Source: Cytobacillus eiseniae
Lineage (GTDB): Bacteria; Bacillota; Bacilli; Bacillales; Cytobacillaceae
Direction: 5' to 3'
DNA length: 64,000 nt
Assembly (NCBI RefSeq): GCF_017874625.1
Contig: NZ_JAGIKZ010000012.1
Span: forward strand, 1 to 64,000
Made by a program: the position numbers and the translations under genes. The notes beneath the pieces are model-generated. The model saw only the letters and a program-made list of their open reading frames with translations, had not been told where the DNA came from and ran no database searches. Of this stretch, positions 25,083-34,162 are shown in pieces. The first letter of the stretch is position 1. Each line of letters opens with the position of its first letter.

Positions 25083-26483
25083 CTATTCAATATTGCTATC
25101 GTATTTTTTATTAATTTCTTCTTTCGCAGTTTCTAGATTTTGATCAGCTATATTTCGCAAATCTAACTCAATCTGCTTACCAAGTTCGATTGCCTTACTG
25201 AATCTTTCACTTGATTTGTCAGATAAAAGCTGAAATGCTGCTTTGCTTATATGCCCTTCATCCCTTAGTGCTCTTAATGGCTGAAGAATATTCATATCTT
25301 CATTCCCATTCGCCTCGCTCCATTCAATATTGAAGGAAGGGATATTCTTAAGAAATTGATCATTTCTATTCATTTGTACAGTATAGGTTGCATCCTTCTT
25401 CCATGCCTGCCACTTTTCCGCAATCATTTTTGCCTTTTGCAGCTCTTGTTTTAATTCCTCTTGATTTCTAGCATTATTGTAAATCCCCTTTGCAGCCTCA
25501 GCTACTTCTTTCATCTGCTGCTGTCCCTTTGCATCCAAATCAAAGCCAATGACATTAACAATTGGTTGAATAGCGGATTCCGCTAATTCCTTTGCTTTAG
25601 CTACCGGATCACCATTGCACGTCTCAATCCCGTCACTAACTAAATAAACAATATTTGTATTACTTTCACTGTCATATTGAGACAAATCATTTTTGGCCAG
25701 TTCAATCGCATTTGCCAAAGGTGTCCAGCCAGCTGGCTTTACCCCATTTAATGCTTGATTAAGTAAGTTCTGATCAAATGATTGCATTTCATAAATTAGC
25801 TCATTGCTTTTACAGGAAAGCTCTTTGTCCTTATTTGCTCCTGTTCCTTCATGCCCATAAATACGAAGAGCCATATTCGTCCCCTCAGGCAGTGAAGCAG
25901 CAAATTCATTAATCGATTCTTTCGCAATATCCATCATCGTTTTTCCATCAATCACATTTCCCATACTTCCACTTGCATCAAGAATGATTTCAACATTTAG
26001 CTGTTCTTTAAATTGATAGCGCTCATCCTCTATTTCAGGACTTCCAAACGCTTCAATATTTACATCATCAAGAGCGTCAGCAGGATTAGGATAATCCTCG
26101 TGAAAAAGAGAAAGGGATTTCCGCCAATATAATTCCATTTCTTGCTCTGTTGGCTGATCACCAACCTGAGGCAATTCCTTTAAGATATTTACGATTTCAG
26201 TCTGTTCTTCTGAAGACAGATCATCATATCTTTTTCCAGAAAACCTTCCTGGGACAGCGTTTATAAATTCTGCTGCAGTGATCGTTGGCCTAGGTAGCTC
26301 TGCAATAAGTTCTTCTATAGTAGCAGTCTCATTTTTTACTACGTCCTCGTCTTCTAGTTGTGTTAACGGATCCTCTTCTTTCGTATCTGGCTGACTATCT
26401 GATTCCTTTTTTTCACTACAAGCAGTTAAAAGGAAACAGCTTAGTAGCAGGATCATTATGAACACATGACCTCGTATCTTCAT
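25083..26483 (-). CDS. von Willebrand A-domain lipoprotein
   Basis: 466 aa. Lipoprotein signal peptide with lipobox LLTAC (Cys22), an acidic linker, then a vWA domain with an intact MIDAS metal site (LDASGSMG, Asp169-Ser171-Ser173), the Thr region AGWTPLANAIELA and VSDGIETCNGD. The C-terminal 110 residues are helical and charged. The start at 26483 is preceded by GAGGAG ten bases upstream. It lies between the pilin and tadE, in the position where Tad loci often carry a TadG protein with a vWA domain, so it may play the TadG role as a membrane-anchored lipoprotein and bind the pilus or a surface ligand. Confidence 0.85.
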   Translation of the reverse strand: MKIRGHVFIMILLLSCFLLTACSEKKESDSQPDTKEEDPLTQLEDEDVVKNETATIEELIAELPRPTITAAEFINAVPGRFSGKRYDDLSSEEQTEIVNILKELPQVGDQPTEQEMELYWRKSLSLFHEDYPNPADALDDVNIEAFGSPEIEDERYQFKEQLNVEIILDASGSMGNVIDGKTMMDIAKESINEFAASLPEGTNMALRIYGHEGTGANKDKELSCKSNELIYEMQSFDQNLLNQALNGVKPAGWTPLANAIELAKNDLSQYDSESNTNIVYLVSDGIETCNGDPVAKAKELAESAIQPIVNVIGFDLDAKGQQQMKEVAEAAKGIYNNARNQEELKQELQKAKMIAEKWQAWKKDATYTVQMNRNDQFLKNIPSFNIEWSEANGNEDMNILQPLRALRDEGHISKAAFQLLSDKSSERFSKAIELGKQIELDLRNIADQNLETAKEEINKKYDSNIE

Positions 26484-26565
26484 AAAGAACAAACACTCCT
26501 CAGAAAAAATGATAGTGGCAATTGAATAGTTCAATTACCACCATTAAGTAAGTACTTCCAATTAA

Positions 26566-26769
26566 TTAAATACTATCTTTTATCTTTGTAATAATTGCAG
26601 TAACAATATCAGAAATGCCTGTGCTATCCTTAAATGCTGTACCTAATAATGCAGCAATTGTTACAACTACTGCTCCTACTGCAACCCACTCTAAAGTTTG
26701 TGCACCTCTTTCATTTTGAAGAAGGCCTTTATACTTAACAAAATATTTCACACATTGCTTTTTAAGCAT
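26566..26769 (-). CDS. flp: Flp-type major pilin
   Basis: 67 aa. A basic leader of about 23 residues ends in NERG, followed by AQTLEWVAVGAVVVTIAALLGTAF: Gly before the cut, Glu five residues after it and a single hydrophobic helix, the Flp class of type IVb pilins. It should be cut by a TadV-like prepilin peptidase and polymerised by TadA/B/C. Start ATG 26769 has AAAGGAGGTG seven bases upstream, the best site in the locus, which fits a highly expressed subunit. A GTG directly before is a possible alternative. Separated from tadC by a 300-bp array of hairpin repeats. Confidence 0.9.
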   Translation of the reverse strand: MLKKQCVKYFVKYKGLLQNERGAQTLEWVAVGAVVVTIAALLGTAFKDSTGISDIVTAIITKIKDSI

Positions 26770-26797
26770 CACTCCACACCTCCTTTCAATTTAGAAA

Positions 26798-27090
26798 AGC
26801 GTAAGCGCCTTGGTCACCCCCGACAAGCACAAGACAAGCTGGCTAGAAGGTTGTTCTTTAACCTTCTGGACTGATTGGCTTGTGACCTCGAGGGGGTAGG
26901 CGCTGCAGCTAGACATTGAAAAGCGTAAGCGCCTTGGTCATCGCCGTACAAACTGGAAGGGCATCGACTGAGATAAAGGAAACACGGTTTGCGACAGCGA
27001 ACCGATGTTGACTTATCGTAGGGAGGTGACCTGAAGTTTGATAGGCGATAGGCGCTACAGCTAGACATTAAAAGCGTAAGCCCTTGATCA
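26798..27090 (+). repeat. tandem hairpin repeats (family R1) between tadC and the pilin gene
   Basis: Unit 1 (about 26798-26914) and unit 2 (about 26919-27065) share the start AAAAGCGTAAGCGCCTTGGTCA and the end GGCGCT-CAGCTAGACATT but differ inside: unit 1 holds a hairpin CTAGAAGGTT/AACCTTCTGG inside CCCCCGACAAGC..., unit 2 matches the copy at 4207-4384. A truncated third start (27069-27090) runs into the tadC stop codon. Within an operon such RNA folds can act as processing or stability elements. Open frames here are not genes. Confidence 0.88.
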
Positions 27091-28023
27091 CTTAAACATG
27101 TTCAATAAACTATCTTCACCTGTAAACATATTCAAAATGAGTAAGCCTCCGATTAATATCATGACAGTTGGCATTACGATGAAAGATGTAATTAAGGTGA
27201 TTTTTGGCGATGCCTTTGCGGCTATTTCCTTCACCTTTTCCTTCTTCATCTGCCGCATTTCATTTGCTTGTATCTTAAAAGTTGTTGCTACTGGCACCCC
27301 TAGACGAGATCCTTGTATCAAAGACTTAATTAACGATTGAAAAGCAAGATTATCATTTCTTTCTAGCATTCTTCTATATGCCTGCTCTCTAGGTACGCCT
27401 AAATCAATTTCCTGATTAAACCGAGAAAACTCTTCACCAACTGGCCCTTGAAAATACGGAACGATGTCTCTTAATGCTTGATCCAATCCTAGGCCTGCTT
27501 GAAGAGTCACACTTACCGTATCTAAGAAGTCTGGCAGAACAAATCCAAGCTCATCCTGCCTTCTCTTCGCCTTTCCCTTTAACCAAAAGATCGTTAGAAA
27601 ATAGCCGGTCAAAGGCAAGATAAGTACCATGAACTGGGACAAAGGAAAACGAATAATGATCATCAAAACACCTAGAATAAAGCCAACAAGCAACATGAAT
27701 ATTTTAAGTCCTTGAAAGCGTTCAACAGTTAAGCTATAAGGATAACTTGCCTGCATGAGCCACCTTTCCACATCGTGGGACTCACTAAAAAAATTGACGC
27801 GATTGCCAATTGCAGAAAAATCATCTGCATAATAGAATGTTTTTTCAAGCATTCTTTCTCTGCTTGTTTTCCTTTTCTTAATATCAAATCGATCAACAAT
27901 CACTTTTTCCTGGATATGCTGTTTCAATTCTTGTTTTTCCAGTAAATAATCGTAAAAGAACTTTAAACTAAGAGCAAATAATGACAAGCTTATGATGACA
28001 CTAATTAAGATCAATCCATCCAT
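27088..28023 (-). CDS. tadC: Tad pilus inner-membrane protein TadC
   Basis: 311 aa. Type II secretion F-domain protein: an N-terminal membrane segment, a soluble region, two central segments (IFMLLVGFILGVLMIIIRF..., FMVLILPLTGYFLTIFWL), the F-domain core FVLPDFLDTVSVTLQAGLGLDQALRD and RLGVPVATTFKIQANEMRQMKKEKV, and a C-terminal membrane helix. With TadB it forms the membrane platform on which TadA assembles pilin. It starts 4 bases after the tadB stop. The stop codon is embedded in the start of a dispersed repeat. Confidence 0.92.
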   Translation of the reverse strand: MDGLILISVIISLSLFALSLKFFYDYLLEKQELKQHIQEKVIVDRFDIKKRKTSRERMLEKTFYYADDFSAIGNRVNFFSESHDVERWLMQASYPYSLTVERFQGLKIFMLLVGFILGVLMIIIRFPLSQFMVLILPLTGYFLTIFWLKGKAKRRQDELGFVLPDFLDTVSVTLQAGLGLDQALRDIVPYFQGPVGEEFSRFNQEIDLGVPREQAYRRMLERNDNLAFQSLIKSLIQGSRLGVPVATTFKIQANEMRQMKKEKVKEIAAKASPKITLITSFIVMPTVMILIGGLLILNMFTGEDSLLNMFK

Positions 28024-28027
28024 TCAA

Positions 28028-28954
28028 TTACACCCTTATATTGGTCACTTTTTTTACTAAGAAGAAAGATAAAAATGTACCAATTAAAAATAAGACAAGT
28101 AGAACGATCCCTATTCCTGAAAATAGAGGATCTAGAAATCCATCTACTACATTATTCATAATTAATAGTAGAAAGATGGGCAGAACAGGGACAATATAAG
28201 CGACATATCTTTGTTCAGCTGTCATTGTCTTTATTTCCTGTAATAGCAGTTTTCTTTCCTCAAGTGTTTGACCCATTTCATCCAATACCGCATGCATATT
28301 TCCTCCTGCTTGCTTTTGAATTAACAATGAGGCAATAAATAACTGATACTCTCTAGATGGAATTCTTTTTTGTAAATTCCTCAAAGCACGGCTAAAATCA
28401 ACACCTAGCTGTAATTCACCAGACAGTCTTTGAAATTCTTCCTTCGCCGGCTCATTCAATTCTTGAGCAGCTATGCCAATCCCTTGTGTCAACGTCATTC
28501 CAGATCTTGTTGAGTTTGCAAGAATCCGACAAATCTCTGGTAACTGATCATTCATTCTTTCTTGAAATTTGTTCTTTCTAATAAGAAAGAGCACACGCCT
28601 GCTAACATCCATTAAAATGACAGAAATAAGGATATTAATAGGAAAACTAATTCCAAAAAAATTATTCAAGAGAAAGGATGTAACGATTGCTCCAAATAAT
28701 AAAATTCCATAAAACTCTGAGGCCATTAGGTGAATATTTGCCCGCTTTAATTGATAAATGGCCTTCAGCCCAAATTTTGTTTGGTCAAATTTATCACCAA
28801 GGATAAGAATGAAGCTTTTCCTTGTTTTTCTATTCCCAAACCATTTGCTTACTTTATTTCGCCACTCCTTCTTTGCTGTGCGAAAACCTAGTAGATTATA
28901 TACACCCCAGAGACAGAAGAGGACGGCTAGACTATAAAGAATAGATATAGTCAC
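28028..28954 (-). CDS. tadB: Tad pilus inner-membrane protein TadB
   Basis: 308 aa. Same F-domain family as TadC: N-terminal membrane segment, pair of central segments, DQLPEICRILANSTRSGMTLTQGIGIAA and IASLLIQKQAGGNMHAVLDEMGQTL with the typical GGN, then two C-terminal membrane helices. Its start overlaps the end of tadA by 23 bases, so translation is coupled. Partner of TadC. Confidence 0.92.
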   Translation of the reverse strand: MTISILYSLAVLFCLWGVYNLLGFRTAKKEWRNKVSKWFGNRKTRKSFILILGDKFDQTKFGLKAIYQLKRANIHLMASEFYGILLFGAIVTSFLLNNFFGISFPINILISVILMDVSRRVLFLIRKNKFQERMNDQLPEICRILANSTRSGMTLTQGIGIAAQELNEPAKEEFQRLSGELQLGVDFSRALRNLQKRIPSREYQLFIASLLIQKQAGGNMHAVLDEMGQTLEERKLLLQEIKTMTAEQRYVAYIVPVLPIFLLLIMNNVVDGFLDPLFSGIGIVLLVLFLIGTFLSFFLVKKVTNIRV

Positions 28955-30308
28955 TATTCTTCACCTCTTCCTCAGCCTGGAAAATGGACTCATTAATATC
29001 TGCTCCAAAAATCTGTAATCTTTCTAAACAATTAGGTACAATTCCTGTTGGTGCAAAATAGCCTAACACCTTTCCGTCTGAATCAATACCTGTTCGTTTG
29101 AATTTAAAGATTTCGTGAATTTCTGCTTCTCCACTCGGCTTTTTAACCACTTCTGAGATGGATACGAGCTTTCTCTGTCCATCTGGAAGGCGGGTCCCTT
29201 GGACAATAAGGTCAATTGCACCAACAATGTATTCTCTTATCACTTTCGATGGCAAATCCATTCCTGCCATGATGACCATCCCTTCCACACGCTTTAATGC
29301 GTCTAATGGCGAATTCGCATGGACGGTTGTAAGAGAGCCTTCATGTCCTGTATTCATTGCTTGAAGCATGTCAAATGCTTCTGCCCCACGCACCTCACCG
29401 ACAATAATCCGATCGGGTCTCATACGCAAAGCATTTCGAACCAATTGTCTAATCGTAATTTCACCTGATCCCTCAACGTTTGGAGGTCTCGCCTCCATGC
29501 CGACTACATTTGGTCGATCAAGCTTTAATTCTGCAGAGTCTTCAATTGTAATAACCCTTTCCTTGCCAGGGATTGCTCGTGCCAAAGCATTTAATAACGT
29601 GGTTTTCCCGCTACCTGTTCCTCCAGAAATAAGAACACTCATTTTCGCAAAGACCGCTGCATCAATAAATGTAGCCATTGATTCATTCAAAGAACCAAAA
29701 TCAATAAGATCGCTCATTTTATATGGGTCAGCTCTAAATTTCCTTATAGAAATTAAGGTTCCATTTAAGCTGACAGGAGGAATAACAGCGTTCACCCGGC
29801 TCCCATCAAGTAATCTGGCATCGACCATTGGTGAACTCTCATCCACTCGTCTGCCTAATGGCGCAACAACCCGATCAATAATATGCCTTACATGTGCTTC
29901 ATCACGGAATTGCAAGCCTGTTAATTGCAATTGTCCTTTTTTCTCGATGTATACTTCATTGTGACCATTAATAAGAATCTCAGTTATTTCATCATCTTGA
30001 AGCAGAGGTTCTAAGGGGCCAAAACCGACTGATTCATCAATTAAGCGAGTTAGCAGGATCTCTTTATCCCGTCGAGAAATGATCACTTTCTCCTCTGTCA
30101 TAAATTGACTAATTAATCGTTCAATCGCTAACCGCATTTCCCCTTGAGTAAGACTTGTCAACTGTTCAAGATTCGTTTCACGCAAAAGTCTTGCTTTATA
30201 ATGCTCGATTAATTCTTCTATATAAGGACTATCGTAAGTAGAATAGCTTACTTGTGATTCTTTGCTCGTATCAGGTTTCTTTATTTCTGAACGATTAAAT
30301 AATGACAT
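28932..30308 (-). CDS. tadA: Tad pilus assembly ATPase TadA (CpaF family)
   Basis: 458 aa, cytoplasmic hexameric secretion ATPase powering pilus assembly. Visible: N-terminal helical domain, Walker A SVLISGGTGSGKTTLLNAL, Asp box ERVITIEDSAELKL, Walker B DRIIVGEVRGAEAFDML, His box GHEGSLTTVHANSP, and the C-terminal IVGAIDLIVQ. These fit CpaF/TadA rather than ComGA or PilB (no zinc-binding tetracysteine). Followed directly by tadB and tadC. Confidence 0.96.
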   Translation of the reverse strand: MSLFNRSEIKKPDTSKESQVSYSTYDSPYIEELIEHYKARLLRETNLEQLTSLTQGEMRLAIERLISQFMTEEKVIISRRDKEILLTRLIDESVGFGPLEPLLQDDEITEILINGHNEVYIEKKGQLQLTGLQFRDEAHVRHIIDRVVAPLGRRVDESSPMVDARLLDGSRVNAVIPPVSLNGTLISIRKFRADPYKMSDLIDFGSLNESMATFIDAAVFAKMSVLISGGTGSGKTTLLNALARAIPGKERVITIEDSAELKLDRPNVVGMEARPPNVEGSGEITIRQLVRNALRMRPDRIIVGEVRGAEAFDMLQAMNTGHEGSLTTVHANSPLDALKRVEGMVIMAGMDLPSKVIREYIVGAIDLIVQGTRLPDGQRKLVSISEVVKKPSGEAEIHEIFKFKRTGIDSDGKVLGYFAPTGIVPNCLERLQIFGADINESIFQAEEEVKNSDYIYSL

Positions 30309-30333
30309 AAGTGGTTGGCCTCCTTTCCCATGC

Positions 30334-31500
30334 CTATTTCAGAATAGATAAGACCCACTTCCGAATATCTTTTGCCATCGGGATGAGTTTCTTTTCTTTA
30401 GTAGCTTTTCGAAGCGGTTCACCTTTATTAATAAATGTCTGAACACCCTTTATATCCCTTCTCACTTCAGCTCCAACAGGAGAAGTGATAAAGTTCTTTA
30501 CATCTGAAGGGGTAAGCTCATTTTCTCTTCCTTTTTGATTCACAACAATTTGTAGCCGTCCCTCTGTGTCCATTCCTAACCTTTTGAATAAATCTTCTAC
30601 ATGTTTAAATACTTGAAAGGAAGGTGTATCAAGATTCATAACATAATAGATTTGATCTGCTTCCTCTAAAGCAACGTATGTATTTGCCGACATTGTTGAA
30701 GGCAAATCGACAATAACAAAATCATAGCTTCGTCTACATGCACGCAATAATTTTGTAAAGAAATCTTCATTTAAGCTTTCTGCAATTTCTGCATCTCGAG
30801 GACTTAATAGGATTTCCATTTTCGAAAAAGGCTCTTTCTCACTAACATTTCTTATATGATTTTCATTTAATTCATTAATAACGGGCCTTAAGTCGGCTAA
30901 TGAACGATTACTTTCAATTCCTAAATACATATCTGCCCCGCCAAATTGTAAATTCATATCAATGAATAACACCTGTGCCGTTGATTCTAATTTAAGTGTT
31001 TGTGCAAACGTGCTAGATAGAAGGGTTGATCCACTGCCACCTTTTCCACTATAGAAAGAAAAGATTTGTCCCCTTCCTCGTCGTAGGCCCCCTTGAGGAG
31101 CGATCAAGCTATTTTCATTCTTCGCATTTTGCTCTTTAGCAATTAGAAGGATTCTTTCTATCCTGTCACTGAACTGGCTCAATTCATCTGGAAGGATAAA
31201 GAAATCAGTTGAACCTGCTCTTGATGCATCACGCAGCAACAGAAAATCCTGCTGTTTCGCAATAAAAACAATAATGATATTCGGATACTCACTATGTATG
31301 TATTGAACAAGCTCAATTCCCGATTCATCATCTGGGTTAACTAGCAATACTACATCAGGAGAAAGTCGATCAATTTCCTTTTTCACCTCAGAAGGAGCAG
31401 CCTGCTGTAAGTTGGGATACATTTGTAATGCCTGCTGCATAATCTGCTCACTTATTTGTTTATCATCACTAACAAGCAGAATACTGCTTTCTGTACCCAT
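30334..31500 (-). CDS. tadZ: TadZ/CpaE-like localisation ATPase
   Basis: 388 aa. N-terminal receiver-like domain (SSILLVSDDKQISEQIM..., PDVVLLVNPDDESGIELVQYI) and a C-terminal MinD/ParA-type ATPase with deviant Walker A IFSFYSGKGGSGSTLL, VLFIDMNLQFGGADMYLG and DFVIVDLPSTMS. This two-part layout is typical of CpaE/TadZ, which places the pilus machinery. Just upstream of tadA. The third residue pattern GKGGSGST keeps the signature Lys. Confidence 0.9.
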   Translation of the reverse strand: MGTESSILLVSDDKQISEQIMQQALQMYPNLQQAAPSEVKKEIDRLSPDVVLLVNPDDESGIELVQYIHSEYPNIIIVFIAKQQDFLLLRDASRAGSTDFFILPDELSQFSDRIERILLIAKEQNAKNENSLIAPQGGLRRGRGQIFSFYSGKGGSGSTLLSSTFAQTLKLESTAQVLFIDMNLQFGGADMYLGIESNRSLADLRPVINELNENHIRNVSEKEPFSKMEILLSPRDAEIAESLNEDFFTKLLRACRRSYDFVIVDLPSTMSANTYVALEEADQIYYVMNLDTPSFQVFKHVEDLFKRLGMDTEGRLQIVVNQKGRENELTPSDVKNFITSPVGAEVRRDIKGVQTFINKGEPLRKATKEKKLIPMAKDIRKWVLSILK

Positions 31501-31576
31501 ATTCTGTACCTCCGACCATTTATATACTTCCGATTACATTTTCTTAAAATAAATTACTACCTATCTAGTATTCTAG

Positions 31577-32359
31577 TTAATTGTTCTGTTGCTCCGTATT
31601 CTCATTCTGCCCTTCTGCTGGAACATCTTGTGCTGGAGGCTGCTCTGCATTAGCTGCTGGATCTGGCGGCGGATTTGTTTTTTCTACTTCGACCTCTTTC
31701 TCCGCTTCCTTTTCTACTGGCTTTTCCTCTGTTTGTTCTAATATGTCTTCTTTGCCTACATTTGCCTTTAATACTCTTATGCTATCTGCATAATTTTGCA
31801 TATGTATTAACTTAGGAGCTTCCTCTTTTGTTACTTCCAATGCGATACCCCTAAATTCATTTTTGCTTTTATCCACGCGGAATACATGGACATCTGTCAT
31901 AAAGATTTCTGTTTTCGGTTCTCCTTCAAATTGCTGTGAAACTACAATATCAACGCGATCAAGGTCATCAAGTTCCTGATCGAACGATACTCTTTCATTC
32001 GCAAAAAGGGCAATTAAACGATGATTAGGGTCTCCAACTTCAGAAAATGGCTTTAGGAGATTCAATGTAACCATATCGCCCGCTGATAAAGGAACAATAG
32101 ATACTTTATTTGTAATGTCTTTCGGATTTTTCACATGTGCTTCTGTGACAAACTTATTCGGAAGGTCGACAGTTTCCACCATATCTGGCTTAATAATTGT
32201 TCTCGAATTGATATCTTCCTTCGCTACATACACAGTTGTTGTTCCGCCTAAATTTGCATTCAATTCATTAACCTTCTGTAAAAACATATATCCGGCAATC
32301 AACGCTAGAATTAATGAAATCGAAATAAATATGATTGCTCTTCTTTTTGACTCTAACAT
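31577..32359 (-). CDS. CpaB/RcpC-like SAF-domain protein
   Basis: 260 aa. One N-terminal membrane helix (RAIIFISISLILALIAGYMFLQ), a SAF domain (TVYVAKEDINSRTIIKPDMVETVDLP, IVPLSAGDMVTLNLL), an extracellular domain, and a Glu/Lys then Pro/Gln/Asn-rich disordered tail from residue ~205 (EKPVEKEAEKEVEVEK, PPPDPAANAEQPPAQ). In diderms CpaB works with the secretin; here no secretin is present, and the low-complexity tail could reach into the wall. First gene of the locus; AGGAGA precedes the ATG by 11 bases. Confidence 0.88.
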   Translation of the reverse strand: MLESKRRAIIFISISLILALIAGYMFLQKVNELNANLGGTTTVYVAKEDINSRTIIKPDMVETVDLPNKFVTEAHVKNPKDITNKVSIVPLSAGDMVTLNLLKPFSEVGDPNHRLIALFANERVSFDQELDDLDRVDIVVSQQFEGEPKTEIFMTDVHVFRVDKSKNEFRGIALEVTKEEAPKLIHMQNYADSIRVLKANVGKEDILEQTEEKPVEKEAEKEVEVEKTNPPPDPAANAEQPPAQDVPAEGQNENTEQQNN

Positions 32360-32800
32360 CCAGCATCTTCTCTCCTAAATATTTATTTCAGTTTCTTATC
32401 CTTTTTTACACTTCACTTTTTACAGATAACTAGTAGGTTTTCCTATATTTAACTAAATCATTTTTATCACGCGTTCACATTTTCGTCAAACTTACGAATG
32501 AGAAAGTCGAATCTTGTCTATAATTAAATACCTAGATATATCTTGCATTTGAGATTATTTTCCATGATAATCGCATTACTCTCATACAGGAAATGAGATA
32601 GATATTCGTTAATCATTCATTACAAAGATGCACACTTTGTTACATTTATTACATTTTATGGGTCTATTAAACTATTTTTTACCTTTTTTAAAATGGTAGC
32701 TTATATCAGTGGAGGGAGTTGATCCTTATTTATCGATCATTCGTATTCTCTAACACTTTACATTAAGGGTCTTACTACCCGTTATTGTGAGGGAAAAGTC
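32360..32800. other. upstream region of the Tad operon, no gene seen
   Basis: About 440 AT-rich bases that must carry the Tad operon promoter on the minus strand. I see no clear sigma-A consensus, operator palindrome or open frame with a ribosome binding site, so the control of this locus cannot be read from the sequence. Confidence 0.5.
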
Positions 32801-32842
32801 AAAAAAAAGAACATGATCGAATGCTCGATCATGTTCTTTTTT
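32801..32842. terminator. bidirectional terminator
   Basis: GAACATGATCGA (32809-32820) pairs perfectly with TCGATCATGTTC (32825-32836), with A8 before and T6 after. It can stop transcription leaving the lipoprotein gene at 33012 and insulates the Tad promoter region. Confidence 0.9.
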
Positions 32843-33011
32843 ATCCATCAGAGAGAAAAATAAGAAAATTATCCTCATATTTATTCATGAAATGAAGCGA
32901 GTGATCCTATTTCTCCGCCTCACTATTTTATACAAAGTATATCAAGTAGTAGGATGATAAATTGAGGGAAACTAATCAATTCAGTCTATGTCCTCTGTTC
33001 AGATATTCAGC

Positions 33012-33968
33012 TTACTTCAAACTAAACTCAGTCCCTTCAATAATCTCTGTCGCAGGAATAAAGGTCCATTCCTCAACTGACATATCCGGATTGTTTGATA
33101 AAAAGCTTTCCATTAGGTGATAACCCATTTTGTAGTTTGACCAACGTGGCAAACCGTCAGCAACACTTCCATAAAAGAGATTGATGATATCTTCATATTT
33201 GTACGAATATTTATTTTCCTTAATATAAGCCCAAACTACTTTACTTGTATCTGGACTGAGAGGTTCGATCCAAAGGGGCGAGTGATCAGGGTATACCGCT
33301 TTTGCAAAAGTATCTGCCTTTCCCTCCATAATGACACGATCGATTAAGTGGTGAAGACGAGTTTCATAGTCAGAGAACTCAATATACACCGTATGATGAT
33401 ATTCATGAGCAACTGTTTCTTTTAGGCTAGCACCTGTAAATACATTTGGATCTATTTGAAGAACGATTAATCCTTCATCAGCAAATCCTGCAACCCCTTG
33501 CATATATAATGAGCTTTCATCTGGATTATAGGGTGTTAGAAAAATTTTATAATTACCGCCAGGAAGCATGTCTGAAGAGTCGGTTAAACCCTCTTCTAGG
33601 AAACGTATAATGTCTCCATGCTTTTCTACTAATTGACTGATATACTCATTTAACACACTAATACTCCTTGGTGTAGCAAAGTGGTAATTTCCATTAAGTG
33701 AATAACTATTTCCATAAATTTCATTACTGACTGGAGTAACAACATGATTTAAGAACGATTCATTTTTACTTATATTGCTGTTCTGTTGCTCCGCAATATA
33801 ATCTAAGTAGTAGCTGTAAGTAGGAATAATTTCAAATTCTTGATTATTAATGGTTAGCTTTTCAATTGAGACATTTTTAATATTTGTATCCTCTGGGATA
33901 GAATGTGCATCATCAGTTGAACAACTAGCGAGTAACATAATAACTATGAATAGTATGATCTTTTTCAT
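33012..33968 (-). CDS. DUF2268-type zinc-protease-like lipoprotein
   Basis: 318 aa. Lipoprotein signal with lipobox LLASC near residue 16, and a metalloprotease-like HExxH in KETVAHEYHHTVY with a downstream Glu in DRVIMEGKADTFAK, as in the DUF2268/YjaZ family of predicted zinc proteases. The start at 33968 has AGGGGG eight bases upstream. It is alone, opposite nothing, with a terminator at 32801-32842. Substrate unknown; it would act at the outer face of the membrane. Confidence 0.85.
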   Translation of the reverse strand: MKKIILFIVIMLLASCSTDDAHSIPEDTNIKNVSIEKLTINNQEFEIIPTYSYYLDYIAEQQNSNISKNESFLNHVVTPVSNEIYGNSYSLNGNYHFATPRSISVLNEYISQLVEKHGDIIRFLEEGLTDSSDMLPGGNYKIFLTPYNPDESSLYMQGVAGFADEGLIVLQIDPNVFTGASLKETVAHEYHHTVYIEFSDYETRLHHLIDRVIMEGKADTFAKAVYPDHSPLWIEPLSPDTSKVVWAYIKENKYSYKYEDIINLFYGSVADGLPRWSNYKMGYHLMESFLSNNPDMSVEEWTFIPATEIIEGTEFSLK

Positions 33969-34162
33969 TTGCTTCCCCCTAAATATTGAAAAATATTCCA
34001 TTCTACTAATAGTATATCACTATGTTTGCTATTTTTTGAATTTTCCACAAGTTAAAAAAGACTCTATTCACAAAAAAACTTCTCTATAAAGTAAGAGAAG
34101 CTCAGACAAAATCTTGAAAACTAAAAGTAGCTCAAACTCAATTTAGCAAAAAGAGAAGCAAT

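Noticed and set aside
26814-27068. 84-codon minus-strand frame between tadC and the pilin
   Set aside because: Falls wholly within the hairpin repeats and matches the frame in the repeat copy at 4207-4384.
29368-29964. Plus-strand frame of 198 codons
   Set aside because: Antisense to tadA.
32897-33000. Possible small gene between the terminator and the DUF2268 gene
   Set aside because: No open frame with start signal on either strand.
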